Source: Planctomycetaceae bacterium (GTDB lineage Bacteria; Planctomycetota; Planctomycetia; Pirellulales; Thermoguttaceae). Taken from it: 64,000 nucleotides of DNA. The position numbers and the translations under genes were made by a program. How positions within the stretch are numbered: position 1 is the stretch's first letter; the number at the start of each line of letters is the position of its first letter. This document shows positions 20,779-29,531 of the stretch, piece after piece. Where the stretch lies: NCBI GenBank assembly GCA_012719125.1, contig JAAYAY010000124.1, positions 1 to 64,000 on the forward strand, read 5' to 3'. The notes below the pieces were generated by a model that was given only the letters and a program-made list of their open reading frames with translations, was not told the DNA's origin and searched no databases.

Positions 20779-20943
20779 GCTCAGTATCTCCAGACGGTGT
20801 TGAGTATTCGATTGCAGGTTGACGCCCCTCCCTACGAAAGGCTGCCGGCGTTCCACGCCTCAGCATACCGAAGCTGCCGCGAATTCGCCAGCAAGCCCGC
20901 ACGAGGTTCTCCGGCCATTCGGAAATCAGGAATCGGCCGGACC

Positions 20944-22440
20944 TTAGCCACGTGCGGCGACTTCTTGGAACCTTCCGAAGGCCTCATCCCAGGCGGCCGT
21001 GTCGTGGGGTTCATACTCGACGACGGGGAAGCTGTTCCTGACGACTTCGCGGGCCTGGGCGATCCCCGCCACGTCGCCGGCGGCGACGGCCTGCATCATC
21101 AGGTTGCCGATCGCGGTGGCCTCGATCGGACCGGCCACGACGCGGCGTCCGCAGGCGTCGGCGGTGGCCTGACAAAGCTGCCGATTCTGAGTGCCGCCCC
21201 CGACAATGTGGATCGTTTCCAGCGGGGCCCCGTTCAGTTGCTCGCACATCCCGAGGACGCGGCGAGACTTCAAGGCCAGGCTTTCGAGGGCACAGCGGAT
21301 CACGGCCCCTTCGTTCTCCGGAACCGTCTGACCCGTCCGCCGGCAAAACTCGCAAATTGCCTCGGGCATGTTCTTGGGCGCCAGAAAATCCTGGGCGTCG
21401 GGATCGATAAACGACACCAGGGGCCGGGCAGAGGCCGACATTCGATTCAGATCTTCCCATCCCCAGTCTTTTCCCGCCTGGTTCCAGACCTGGCGGCATT
21501 GCTGCACCAGCCATAATCCGCAGATGTTCTTCAGCAGCCGGATCGTGTTTCCGACTCCACCCTCGTTGGTGAAGTTGAGGTCCATCACCTGGTCGTTGAC
21601 CACCGGCTGGGGCGATTCGATTCCCATGAGAGCCCACGTGCCGAGACTGATATAGCACCAATCGGGCTTGCGGCCGGGAACCGAGGCAGCCGGCACGGCC
21701 ATGACGGCGCTGGCCGTATCGTGCGAACCGGGCAAAACAACCTCCGCGGCCGGCAGCCCCGTATCGGCGGCCAAGGCCTGGCGGAGGCGTCCCAGATTGG
21801 TGCCGGGCTGGGCGATCTGCCCGAGGATGTCCGTCGGAAGCTGCATTTTCTCCAGCAACGCCGTGGCCCAGCCGCCCCGAATCGGGTCGAAGAACTGGGT
21901 TGTAGTCGCGTCGGTCATCTCGTTGCACTTCTGCCCGGTCATCATCCAGTGAAACAGATCGGGCATCATGAGGAACGACTCGGCCATTTCCAGAACGGGC
22001 GAGTTGGCCAATTTCATCGCGAGGAACTGGTAGAGCGTGTTCAGTTGCATGAACTGCAGGCCGGTGTGCTGGAAGATCTCCTTCCGCGACACCCACTCTT
22101 CCGCCCGCTCCATCATCCCGTTGGTTCGGGCATCGCGGTAATGAACGGGGTTGGCGAGCAACTGATCCCCCTGCGCGAGCAACCCGAAGTCGACGCCCCA
22201 GGTATCGACTCCCACGCTAACGATCCTTTCGCCGTGGGCTGCACCGGCGGCACGCATCCCACCCGTCACATGGGTCCACTGCGCGAGCAGATCCCAGTAG
22301 AGGCTTCCGGCGACGTCGACCGCCCCGTTCTCGAACCGATAGACCTCTTCGAGGGTGATTCGCTGCCCGTCAAAACGGCCGACCACGTGCCTCCCGCTGG
22401 AGGCGCCCATGTCAATCGCCAAGTATGCCTTTTCCGCCAT
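20944..22440 (-). CDS. rhaB: Rhamnulokinase (FGGY family)
   Basis: 498 residues. The phosphate-binding start is YLAIDMGASSGRHVVGRFDG, typical of RhaB; VGVDTWGVDFGLL follows near residue 75, and LPGSHDTASAVMAVP and the C-terminal ETIHIVGGGTQNRQLCQATA motif complete the FGGY ATPase fold. It would phosphorylate L-rhamnulose to rhamnulose-1-phosphate. Length matches the family. The ATG at 22440 follows AGGGAAG; the frame is open upstream but without a better site. A GH106-type rhamnosidase gene at 33-37 kb fits rhamnose use by the same organism. L-fuculokinase is the less likely alternative. Confidence 0.88.
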   Translation of the reverse strand: MAEKAYLAIDMGASSGRHVVGRFDGQRITLEEVYRFENGAVDVAGSLYWDLLAQWTHVTGGMRAAGAAHGERIVSVGVDTWGVDFGLLAQGDQLLANPVHYRDARTNGMMERAEEWVSRKEIFQHTGLQFMQLNTLYQFLAMKLANSPVLEMAESFLMMPDLFHWMMTGQKCNEMTDATTTQFFDPIRGGWATALLEKMQLPTDILGQIAQPGTNLGRLRQALAADTGLPAAEVVLPGSHDTASAVMAVPAASVPGRKPDWCYISLGTWALMGIESPQPVVNDQVMDLNFTNEGGVGNTIRLLKNICGLWLVQQCRQVWNQAGKDWGWEDLNRMSASARPLVSFIDPDAQDFLAPKNMPEAICEFCRRTGQTVPENEGAVIRCALESLALKSRRVLGMCEQLNGAPLETIHIVGGGTQNRQLCQATADACGRRVVAGPIEATAIGNLMMQAVAAGDVAGIAQAREVVRNSFPVVEYEPHDTAAWDEAFGRFQEVAARG

Positions 22441-22911
22441 TGCTTCCCTTTGACGCCGTTGAGAGATGTCCGATGGAACGGAAGTGTCCATCTGGGTAGA
22501 GAATAGGTCCACTGTGGCAAATCGTGCCGCCTGCCAGCCCGTTCGTCAAGTCCCGGCGGGACCTAGCGATGTTGACGACCGTGGTTTGGAGGCCGGCCCA
22601 TCGCAGGCAAGCATCGCAAGGAACCTCTGCTACGAGGGCAGAGCGACTGTGTAGGAACACCTCGACACAGGTTGGAGGATTGCCGGGCACGACGGGTCGG
22701 GAATTGGCACGGATGCCGTTTTTGTGTCGGCAGCCCCCCTCATTGCGGCAGGGGGCGGAGAGTAAGCGCAATTATCTTGACTTTGTTTACAAACTTACAT
22801 ACGATTTGCCGATTGAGTGTGAAGTGGGCGGGCGGACCGGCCATTGGCCACCCCGTAGGGCACATCGAGCACCGGTTTTTCGCGAACATGAGTACTAAGA
22901 TTAGGAATGAT
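22441..22911. other. Divergent intergenic region between rhaB and cysH
   Basis: About 470 bases. The right part holds the cysH promoter and its inverted repeat. The left part has no recognisable gene; a short GGCA/TGCC hairpin followed by GTTTTT near 22705-22725 is too weak to call a terminator. Confidence 0.5.
22777..22805 (+). promoter_or_regulatory. Promoter of the cysH-rrf2 unit with an inverted repeat between -35 and -10
   Basis: TTGACT (22777-22782) is separated by 17 nt from TACGAT (22800-22805). The spacer contains TTTGT-TT-ACAAA (22782-22793), an inverted repeat that overlaps the last base of the -35. An operator here would block RNA polymerase. The nearby Rrf2 gene makes that protein the natural candidate, but its binding site is not known from this sequence. 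Confidence 0.55.
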
Positions 22912-23655
22912 ATGCCGGGTACTGATTCCGAGCGGAGCGTGCCCGTCGCATCGGAAGGGCAACTTGAGGAGCTTCGCCGCGCCGGCGAGGCTCTGGAGTC
23001 GGCATCCCCTGAGGAAATCATCACCTGGGCAGTCGAGAACCATTATCCCCGACTGACGATGGCGACGGCTTTTGGGCCGGAAGGATGTGTGATCCTGTCG
23101 ATGCTGGCGAAGATCGAACCCCGCGTTTATGTTTTCAATTTGGACACGGGATATCAATTCCGGGAAACGCTCGACCTTCGCGACCGGATCGCACAGCGGT
23201 ACGGGATCGAGGTGGCATACGCGCGGGCTGAACTGACGGTGGAGCAGTACGAAGCGCAGCATGGCGGCCCGCTCTACAACCGGGAACCGGACCGATGCTG
23301 TTTCGATCGCAAGGTCAAGGTCTTGCGCGAGCATGTAGTGGGATTCACGGGTTGGATGAGCGGGATTCGGCGCGACCAGAGTCCCCACCGAGCCAAGGCG
23401 CCGATCGTGGGATGGGACAAGAAGTTCGGGCTGGTGAAGATAAGTCCCCTGGCAAACTGGACGAAGCACGAGGTGTGGAAGCGAATCGCCGACGAGGATA
23501 TTCCTTACAATCCGCTTCACGATCAAGGCTATCCCAGCGTGGGATGCTGGCCTTGCACCCGGGCGGTGTTGTTCGGCGAGGACGAGAGGGCCGGTCGTTG
23601 GAGCGGCACGGCGAAGACAGAATGCGGTTTGCATACCGTGGACCAAGAAGAGTGA
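22912..23655 (+). CDS. cysH: Assimilatory APS/PAPS reductase, iron-sulfur type
   Basis: 247 residues. It reduces adenylyl sulfate (or its 3'-phosphate) to sulfite using thioredoxin. The PP-loop region (TMATAFGPEGCVILSML), the Cys-Cys pair in DRCCFDRKVKVL, the Cys-x-x-Cys in GCWPCTRAV and the catalytic ECGLH at the C-terminus are all present. The four extra cysteines are the [4Fe-4S] ligands seen in APS reductases and absent from E. coli-type PAPS reductases, so APS is the likely substrate. The ATG at 22912 is preferred because AGGA lies 5 nt upstream; an in-frame ATG at 22888 has no ribosome site. The stop is 19 nt before the Rrf2 gene. Confidence 0.9.
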   Translation: MPGTDSERSVPVASEGQLEELRRAGEALESASPEEIITWAVENHYPRLTMATAFGPEGCVILSMLAKIEPRVYVFNLDTGYQFRETLDLRDRIAQRYGIEVAYARAELTVEQYEAQHGGPLYNREPDRCCFDRKVKVLREHVVGFTGWMSGIRRDQSPHRAKAPIVGWDKKFGLVKISPLANWTKHEVWKRIADEDIPYNPLHDQGYPSVGCWPCTRAVLFGEDERAGRWSGTAKTECGLHTVDQEE

Positions 23656-23674
23656 ACCACGGGCCAAGGTAGCC

Positions 23675-24112
23675 ATGAAAATCTCAGCAAAGACCGAGTA
23701 CGCGTGTATTGCGATGCTCGAACTTGCATCTCGATTCGGATCGGGTGAGCCGGTGCAGATTCGCAGGATCGCGGAGCGCCACGAAGTCCCGCCACGTTTT
23801 TTGGTCCAGATTCTCCTCCAACTCAAGGGTGCAGGCCTGGTTGCCAGCACGCGAGGTGCGGCCGGCGGTTACCATCTGGTGCATCCGCCCGAAAGCGTCT
23901 CTCTGGGCGACGTGATGGCAGTGATCGAAGGTGGGACGAACGGTGAAGGCAAGTCGACGAGCAGCGCTTCCCCCGATTCACCGGCCGTCAAGGCTCTGAA
24001 CTCGGCCTGGCAGGGGATCGCCGAGATGGAGCGGAAGATGCTCAGTGAGATCTCCTTTGCCGAGCTGCTCGAGCGAGCTCGCGAGCAGGACGAGCAGATG
24101 TACTACATCTGA
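23675..24112 (+). CDS. Rrf2-family transcriptional regulator without iron-sulfur cysteines
   Basis: 145 residues. The winged helix-turn-helix is typical (MKISAKTEYACIAMLELA, then RRIAERHEVPPRFLVQILLQL and the wing STRGAAGGYHL). The three cysteines that hold the iron-sulfur cluster in IscR or NsrR are missing from the region after the wing; the only cysteine is near residue 10. Cysteine-less Rrf2 members such as CymR regulate cysteine and sulfur metabolism. Position between cysH and sat supports the same role. AAGG lies 5 nt before the ATG. Confidence 0.88.
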   Translation: MKISAKTEYACIAMLELASRFGSGEPVQIRRIAERHEVPPRFLVQILLQLKGAGLVASTRGAAGGYHLVHPPESVSLGDVMAVIEGGTNGEGKSTSSASPDSPAVKALNSAWQGIAEMERKMLSEISFAELLERAREQDEQMYYI

Positions 24113-24183
24113 CCCGGACCGTCACCGTTTCTGAGGCGGGCGGACCTCGGGTGACGATTTCTGTATGCCCAATCTGCCGGTCG

Positions 24184-24212
24184 TTGCGAGCTTTCGCCGA
24201 TCCGCCTATAGT
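24184..24212 (+). promoter_or_regulatory. Candidate promoter of sat
   Basis: TTGCGA (24184-24189), 17 nt, then TATAGT (24207-24212). It lies about 60 nt before the sat start codon, after the Rrf2 stop, so sat may be transcribed separately from cysH-rrf2 as well as by read-through. Confidence 0.45.
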
Positions 24213-24272
24213 AACCGGTTTGTCCTCGACAGGGACATTCTGTGCATTTCCTCATGAAGGAGAAGTCTTTCC

Positions 24273-25532
24273 ATGGCCGATTTGATTGCCCCCCACGGCG
24301 GCTTGAGTGAGCCCGTTTGCCGAACCGTTCCGCAAGAGTCGAGAAAGGACTTTGTCGCCACGGCCGAGCAACTTCTGCGGGTTCCGGTGTCGGATGCCGA
24401 TCTCTCGACCGTCTATCGCTGGGGCGACGGCGGGCTGAGTCCAACGATCGGTCCCATGGATTCCGCCACCTACGATCGGGTGCTCGAGGAGGGCGTCATC
24501 GAGGTCGATGGGAGGAAATATGCGTGGACGATTCCGCTTTCCCTGCCCGTTACGTCCGAGTTGGCCGCCCAGCTCTCGCCGGGGCAGACCGTCGCGCTGG
24601 TGAACACGAAGAACGAGGTCATCGGCACGCTCGACGTCAGCGACGTCTTCGAATGGGACAAGCAGAAGTACCTGTCGAAGGTCTACCTGACCGACCGCAC
24701 GGATCATCCGGGGGCCGACATGGTCCTCGTGGGCGACGCAGACAAGACGCACCTGCTGGGCGGCACGGTCCAGGTTCTGCCCCAGCCGAAACATCCGGCC
24801 TTCGGCCGTTACGTCTTGTCGCCTCGAGAGGTCCGGCGATTGCTCGCCGAGAAAGGCTGGGAGCGAGTCGTCGCCTTCCAGACCCGCAACCCCTTGCACC
24901 GGGCTCACGAATACGCGTTGGTTTGCGGACTGGAGACACTGCTCCGAGCCGGATACAACGCCGGAGCCTGCCTGAACCCGCTCATCGGCGAAACGAAAGG
25001 CGACGACGTCCATGCCGACGTGCGGATGAAGACTTACGAAGCGCTCATCGACCAAAGGAAGCTCGGCGAGGGCGACAGCGATCCGGAGCTTTGGGGTTCG
25101 CGCGACGACGCCGTCCCCGATCGCGTAATCCTGCTGGGGCTCGATATCAAGATGTTTTACGGCGGGCCGAAAGAGGCGGTCATGCACGCCATCTATCGCC
25201 AGAACTTCGGGTTCACCGACCTCGTTATCGGCCGAAAGCACGCCGATGCACCCTACCACGACGGCACGGCGATCTGGGGCGATTTCGACGCCCAGGAGAT
25301 CTTCAACAACCTGGCGGGCGATCTGCAGATCAAGCCCCTCAACGTTGGATTCGCAGCCTATTATGAGTCGATGGGGCGCGTCGACCTGATGGAGAATCAC
25401 GCGGACGAGAAGCCGGTGTTCATCTCCGGCAAGCAAGTGCGCGCATCGCTGATGGCCGGCGAAACCGTCGATCCGCGGATCATGCGCGAGAGCACGGCCA
25501 GGATCCTCATCGAAGCCATGGCGACCAAGTGA
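24273..25532 (+). CDS. sat: Sulfate adenylyltransferase (ATP sulfurylase, Sat type)
   Basis: 419 residues, the homomeric Sat type rather than CysD/CysN. It makes adenylyl sulfate from ATP and sulfate, the substrate of the neighbouring reductase. The active-site motif is [17 protein letters not shown] (QxRN and HxxH) near residue 206-222; a PUA-like N-terminal domain and the [14 protein letters not shown]-like region near the end are as in the family. AAGGAG lies 9 nt before the ATG. No APS kinase domain is fused, consistent with an APS rather than PAPS route. Confidence 0.93.
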   Translation: MADLIAPHGGLSEPVCRTVPQESRKDFVATAEQLLRVPVSDADLSTVYRWGDGGLSPTIGPMDSATYDRVLEEGVIEVDGRKYAWTIPLSLPVTSELAAQLSPGQTVALVNTKNEVIGTLDVSDVFEWDKQKYLSKVYLTDRTDHPGADMVLVGDADKTHLLGGTVQVLPQPKHPAFGRYVLSPREVRRLLAEKGWERVVAFQTRNPLHRAHEYALVCGLETLLRAGYNAGACLNPLIGETKGDDVHADVRMKTYEALIDQRKLGEGDSDPELWGSRDDAVPDRVILLGLDIKMFYGGPKEAVMHAIYRQNFGFTDLVIGRKHADAPYHDGTAIWGDFDAQEIFNNLAGDLQIKPLNVGFAAYYESMGRVDLMENHADEKPVFISGKQVRASLMAGETVDPRIMRESTARILIEAMATK

Positions 25533-25544
25533 GACTTGCCGAGG

Positions 25545-25985
25545 TCAGCGGCGGTGCGATTTCGCCTCCTGGTCGATATGCTGCGAGATCCAGGCTTCCA
25601 ACTCGGCCTGGTCGACCGGGGGGAGTTTCGAGAGATCGGGACGCAGATTAACCGCGCCCTTGATGTAGATGTGCTGGATCTCGTCGGCCGGCTTGTCGGT
25701 GTTCCAGTGGATCAGGATACGAATACATCTTTCCAGCGAATCGGGAACCCCCAATTCGTGGAGGCACATCAGGGCCACGCTGCTCCAATGCAGTTGCCGG
25801 GCTGCCAGAGCGGGGAATTCGGCATCGAGATCCAGCGTGGTTGTGAAAATGGCGCTGGCAACGTCGTCGGCTTCAATTCCGTTCCGGCGGATCATCAGCG
25901 CCAGCAACTCCCGGGTCGCTTTGAGGATTGCGTCGCTGTTGTTGGCGTCGGCCGTCGTCGCCCCACGGACTCCACGACACGGCAT
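25545..25985 (-). CDS. aroH: Chorismate mutase, AroH type
   Basis: 146 residues; AroH-type enzymes are about 120-130. It converts chorismate to prephenate for Phe and Tyr synthesis. The N-terminal [13 protein letters not shown], the [16 protein letters not shown] helix, the HWSSVALMC region and the late [14 protein letters not shown] are characteristic. It is convergent with sat with only 12 nt between the stops. The C-terminal tail of about 25 residues after the LRPDLS motif is longer than in Bacillus AroH. The ribosome site is weak. Confidence 0.9.
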   Translation of the reverse strand: MPCRGVRGATTADANNSDAILKATRELLALMIRRNGIEADDVASAIFTTTLDLDAEFPALAARQLHWSSVALMCLHELGVPDSLERCIRILIHWNTDKPADEIQHIYIKGAVNLRPDLSKLPPVDQAELEAWISQHIDQEAKSHRR

Positions 25986-26340
25986 TGAGGTATCCCCGCA
26001 AGAAAATCTGGCTTGAATCAGAAGGAGTAGTGGAAGACTAGCGGTTTCTTAGTCTACCTGGGATCTTCTCACGCTTCTACCTCCCCGGGGCCGGACGAGA
26101 TTTTGAAGCATAGTAACGCACATTCCGAAGACCATCCCAATCTACCCCCATCAGGTGGGGCGGAAGACTGCTTCACTTGAGCCAAAGAAGAAGCCCATAC
26201 CCACGGATGAATGGGTATGGGCCATGGAGGAACTCCCGCTAGCTTATCAGTTCCGTTTGCCGTGACGTCTTTTCAGGTCATCACTCGCGTCGCCTCAAGA
26301 TTTCTCTGGTTGAGGCAGGAAATCAGCCTCCCACCTGCCA
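25986..26340. other. Intergenic region with the hsp20 terminator
   Basis: About 355 bases between aroH and the hsp20 pair. Besides the hairpin at 26193-26222 I see no gene or RNA signal. Confidence 0.5.
26182..26222 (-). terminator. Rho-independent terminator of the hsp20 pair
   Basis: A perfect 11-bp stem pairs 26193-26203 (GCCCATACCCA) with 26212-26222, with an 8-nt loop. Read on the minus strand it is followed by TTCTTCTTT, as expected downstream of the hsp20 stop at 26341. Confidence 0.65.
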
Positions 26341-26730
26341 TCAGCCCGAGTGGACAGCCACGCGCCGCGGCTTTGCCGCCTGCACCTTGGGTAGATGGAC
26401 GGTCAAGACTCCGTCTGTGTAGCTCGCCGTGATCCGCTCGGTATCGACGGCCTCTCCGATTCGGAACCGGCGATGGTAGTCTCCGACACCATACTCGCGA
26501 ACCAGGAAGTCTGTGTCTGCTTCCTGGCGAGGGTCGACACGAGCCTTGAGCGACAACTCGTTCTCTTCGTAGTCGATCTCAATCGAGTCGGGTGAAGCGC
26601 CGGGCAGGTCGGCGAGAATCACGAGTTCGTCGGCCTGCTCGTAAATATCCACGTTCGGTTGATAATGGCACCTGCACCCTTGCAGTTCGGATTCTCGGCT
26701 CTGGGGGTTGGTTCGACAGCGCTCAGACAT
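26341..26730 (-). CDS. Small heat-shock protein Hsp20 (alpha-crystallin domain), second of a pair
   Basis: 129 residues. The alpha-crystallin domain runs from about residue 24 (QPNVDIYEQADELVILADLP) to residue 115 and contains the GVLTVHLPK core (A-x-x-x-G-V-L-T motif). ATP-independent holdase in the cytoplasm. Its N-terminal arm has the unusual CRCHY sequence and three cysteines in the first 21 residues. AAGGAGATAACC lies directly before the ATG. It is 32 nt downstream of the first hsp20, so the two are an operon. Confidence 0.9.
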   Translation of the reverse strand: MSERCRTNPQSRESELQGCRCHYQPNVDIYEQADELVILADLPGASPDSIEIDYEENELSLKARVDPRQEADTDFLVREYGVGDYHRRFRIGEAVDTERITASYTDGVLTVHLPKVQAAKPRRVAVHSG

Positions 26731-26762
26731 GGTTATCTCCTTTTCATCGCGATTCGCGCTAG

Positions 26763-27197
26763 TTAGTTGCCGGGATGTACCTGGATTCTGTGGCGTCGTG
26801 CCGTTTCGGATTTGGGCAGCGTGACCGTCAGCACGCCCAGAACCAGAGTCGCCTCCACACGCTCGGCATCGACTGCGGTGGGTAACTGGATGGTGCGGGA
26901 AACGGCACCCCGGCGTCGTTCCCGGCGATAGTAGGTGGCGTCTTCTTCTTCGCTCCCGCGGGGTTCAACCGAGATCGCCAGTTCGTCATCGATCACGGAG
27001 ATTTCGAGGTTCTCCGGTTTGACGCCGGGCAACTCCGCCTCCACCAACCAGGCATCGTCTTTCTCCCAGACGTTGACGGCCATGGATCGGCGGCCGGACG
27101 AACGCTGGGGAGTCTCGCCGAAAAAGGACGACAGAAGCCGGTTCATTTCGCGATCAATCCGATTGCTACGGACAGGGTTCAGACATTGAAAGACCAT
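26763..27197 (-). CDS. Small heat-shock protein Hsp20, first of a pair
   Basis: 144 residues. The N-terminal arm (NRIDREMNRLLSSFF) and alpha-crystallin domain (NVWEKDDAWLVEAELPGV through GVLTVTLPKSE) are typical of bacterial Hsp20. The ATG at 27197 is chosen for the strong AGGAGG 6-8 nt upstream; the frame is open for 25 more codons upstream without such a site. The partner has a different N-terminal arm, so the two may form mixed oligomers (inference). A 12-bp perfect palindrome at 27235-27246 sits in the leader. Confidence 0.9.
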   Translation of the reverse strand: MVFQCLNPVRSNRIDREMNRLLSSFFGETPQRSSGRRSMAVNVWEKDDAWLVEAELPGVKPENLEISVIDDELAISVEPRGSEEEDATYYRRERRRGAVSRTIQLPTAVDAERVEATLVLGVLTVTLPKSETARRHRIQVHPGN

Positions 27198-27753
27198 GGG
27201 AGTCCTCCTTCTGTTCAGTTTTGGGCAAACCAGCGACCGATCGGTCACTGCCTGCTGCTCATACGTGACCACCGGTTTCTATGAGCAATCTCCGTGCCAA
27301 TCCATGGTCGTCATCCGTAAGCGTATTTACATAAATAACTTATGGAACTCTGTTGGAGAGTGGCTCATAGCTAAACTGCCAAAATGACATCTTCAGCAAA
27401 GGCGCGTTCCTCGCCGAGTACTTCACGTCAGTACACGACTGCCAAATTGACACTCGTGACGAGGAGGCCGCTGTGAGGCCGAGACTTGTGCCGAGTGAAC
27501 GGGCGGGCGAATGGACGCGACGAGATCGAGCGGCGTGGAGTGGCGGAGGGAAGGCTCGCAGTATCTGCGGTTGTTCAAGTGGATCACTGCCACTATACTG
27601 AACAGCTTAAATTCAGACTCTGCCACCCTAAATTGTGTATTTTGGGCAGATTTCGAGATCGTTGTAAGCGTAGCAGCCACAGCTTTGACTTGGTGGCTAT
27701 CTGCCGGCCCTAAAAGGGGCTCCCCTCCGGCCTAATGGAATTTGGCATAGATC
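27198..27753. other. Divergent regulatory region between hsp20 and the fatty-acid operon
   Basis: About 555 bases. It contains GACCGATCGGTC (27235-27246), a perfect palindrome 38 nt upstream of the hsp20 start, and to the right the fatty-acid promoter and a structured leader. I did not find the CIRCE heat-shock operator. Confidence 0.5.
27571..27599 (+). promoter_or_regulatory. Promoter of the fatty-acid operon
   Basis: TTGTTC (27571-27576), 17 nt, TATACT (27594-27599). The leader to the first ATG at 27754 is about 148 nt. It contains an imperfect stem around CCCTAAAT / TATTTTGGG and, just before the gene, a hairpin closed by GCCGG (27703-27707) and CCGGC (27727-27731) with AGGG/CCCT inside. 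The first gene has no strong Shine-Dalgarno, so this leader may control translation. Confidence 0.5.
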
Positions 27754-28242
27754 ATGCGTTTCTCGTTGATTGATCGAATCGACGTATTGGAGCCGGGCAA
27801 GCGGATTGCTGCGGTGAAATCGTTGTCGATGGCCGAAGAGTATTTGGCCGACCATTTTCCTGGGTTCCCCGTCATGCCGGGAGTGTTGATGCTCGAGGCG
27901 ATGACTCAGGCGAGCGCCTGGTTGGTTCGAGTGACGGAGGACTTCGCCCACAGCATGGTCGTTCTGCAGGAAGCGAGGAACGTGAAGTACGGGCAGTTTG
28001 TTCGGCCGGGGCAGACGCTTGAGGTATCGGCCCAGATCGTTGAACACGGGGAAAAGGAGACCAAGGTCAAAGCTCAGGGTGAGATGAACGGTCAGGTCAC
28101 GCTCCGCGGACAGTTGATCCTTCGCCGCTACAATCTGGCGGAGGAGTCCCCCGCGAAAGCGACGATCGATGCGTCGCTGATTGAGGAGTTGAGATCGCAG
28201 TTGGCGCTGCTTTGCCCTGTCGAAATAGGCCATGGGAGTTGA
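27754..28242 (+). CDS. 3-hydroxyacyl-ACP dehydratase (FabZ-like)
   Basis: 162 residues, hot-dog fold. The FabZ active-site motif is HFPGFPVMPGVLMLEAM (residues 34-50), with the catalytic His and the Glu of LEAM. It would dehydrate 3-hydroxyacyl-ACP. The C-terminal 25 residues after the hot-dog core are extra. It opens a five-gene unit with FabG 5 nt downstream. No strong ribosome site is present before the ATG. A second, divergent dehydratase lies three genes later, suggesting chain-length or substrate specialisation rather than housekeeping duty. Confidence 0.88.
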   Translation: MRFSLIDRIDVLEPGKRIAAVKSLSMAEEYLADHFPGFPVMPGVLMLEAMTQASAWLVRVTEDFAHSMVVLQEARNVKYGQFVRPGQTLEVSAQIVEHGEKETKVKAQGEMNGQVTLRGQLILRRYNLAEESPAKATIDASLIEELRSQLALLCPVEIGHGS

Positions 28243-28247
28243 GTGCG

Positions 28248-29000
28248 ATGCAGTTGGAAGGGAAAATCGCGTTGGTCACCGGCGGGAGCCGGGGCATTGG
28301 GCGGGCCTGTGTCGTGGAACTGGCACGGCGAGGAGCCGATGTCACTTTCGTGTATCACAGCAACGCCGAGTCGGCCGCCAAGCTGGTGGCCGAATTGGAG
28401 GGGCAGGGCCTGAAGGTCCGGGCCGAGCAGGCTGACGTTCGCAGCGCGGAACGCGCTCAGCAGATCGTCGACGGGATTGTGGAGAGGCACGATCGGATCG
28501 ACGTCCTGGTGAACTCGGCGGGGATCGTCATGGACGGGCTGCTGGGGTCGATGCTGCCCGATCAATGGTCCAGCGTCATCGAGACCAACCTGACGGGCAC
28601 GTTCAACTACTGCCGGGCTGTGACCCAGCAGATGATGTACCAGCGCAGCGGCAGCGTGGTCAATTTGTCGAGCACGGCAGCCGAGTTTGCGTCGCGGGGC
28701 CAGGTGAATTATGCGGCGAGCAAGGGTGGAATCAACGGTTTGACCAAGGGCATGGCCAAGGAGTTGGCGCCTCGGAAGATCCGCGTGAATGCCGTTGCTC
28801 CGGGAATGATCGAGACCGACATGAGCGCGGCAGTCCGCAACCTGGCCGGCGATCAGATCAAGAAGGCGATCCCGATGAAGCGAATCGGCAAGCCGGAAGA
28901 AATCGCGTCGGTCGTGGCGTTCCTGGCCGGCGACGACGCAAGCTATATCACCGGGCAGGTGCTGCTGGTCGACGGCGGCCTGAGCCTGGGAACCTACTAA
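28248..29000 (+). CDS. fabG: 3-oxoacyl-ACP reductase
   Basis: 250 residues, short-chain dehydrogenase. NADPH motif TGGSRGIGRA near residue 11-20, VNSAG near 88, catalytic Ser in NLSSTAAEF and Tyr-x-x-x-Lys in VNYAASKGG, and the FabG-like end ITGQVLLVDGGLSL. The start at 28248 (MQLEGKIALVTGG) follows GGGAG by about ten bases and avoids a long overlap with the dehydratase. It reduces 3-oxoacyl-ACP to the 3-hydroxy form. Confidence 0.92.
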   Translation: MQLEGKIALVTGGSRGIGRACVVELARRGADVTFVYHSNAESAAKLVAELEGQGLKVRAEQADVRSAERAQQIVDGIVERHDRIDVLVNSAGIVMDGLLGSMLPDQWSSVIETNLTGTFNYCRAVTQQMMYQRSGSVVNLSSTAAEFASRGQVNYAASKGGINGLTKGMAKELAPRKIRVNAVAPGMIETDMSAAVRNLAGDQIKKAIPMKRIGKPEEIASVVAFLAGDDASYITGQVLLVDGGLSLGTY

Positions 29001-29026
29001 TCGTTGAAACCAAGGAGATTATGCAC

Positions 29027-29419
29027 ATGCCGACGAAAGACGAAGTTTTTGAGAAGGTTCAGGAAGCACTGGTCGAAGCCCTGGGCGTCGACGACGACGA
29101 GGTGACCCCCGAAGCGACCCTGGTGGGCGATTTGGGCGCCGAGTCGATTGACTTCCTCGACATCGTCTTCCGCTTGGAGAAAGCCTTCGATATCAAAATC
29201 CCGCGCGGCGAGTTGTTTCCCGAAGACGTTTGGACCAACGCGGAGTACGTGCAGGACGGCAAGGTTACGGAAGCCGGGCTCGAAGAATTGCGGCGGCGCA
29301 TGCCCTTCGCGAATTTGGATGAGTTTGCGAAGAATCCCGTCGTCCAGGAATTCGGTAACCTGCTGACCGTGGCCGATATGTGCCGATTTGTCGAAGGCAA
29401 AGTCGACGTGACCGATTGA
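29027..29419 (+). CDS. Long acyl carrier protein
   Basis: 130 residues, against about 78 for a housekeeping ACP. The phosphopantetheine site is Ser40 in GDLGAESIDFLD, with the usual DSL replaced by ESI. Residues 1-70 cover the ACP helix bundle; residues 70-130 are an extra segment rich in Glu/Leu/Phe. AGGAG lies 9 nt before the ATG at 29027; another ATG at 29021 is only 3 nt from it. A specialised ACP between dedicated FAS enzymes points to a particular lipid product. Confidence 0.87.
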   Translation: MPTKDEVFEKVQEALVEALGVDDDEVTPEATLVGDLGAESIDFLDIVFRLEKAFDIKIPRGELFPEDVWTNAEYVQDGKVTEAGLEELRRRMPFANLDEFAKNPVVQEFGNLLTVADMCRFVEGKVDVTD

Positions 29420-29531
29420 GGTCGCGAGTTCGGACCGATGGAAATGCGTTTGTGGCTTGGCCCGGAACGGATCGCTCCCGACCGAGGTCCCACGGCGTTC
29501 GGATCTCTGTATTCTGGCGGAACAACCACCC

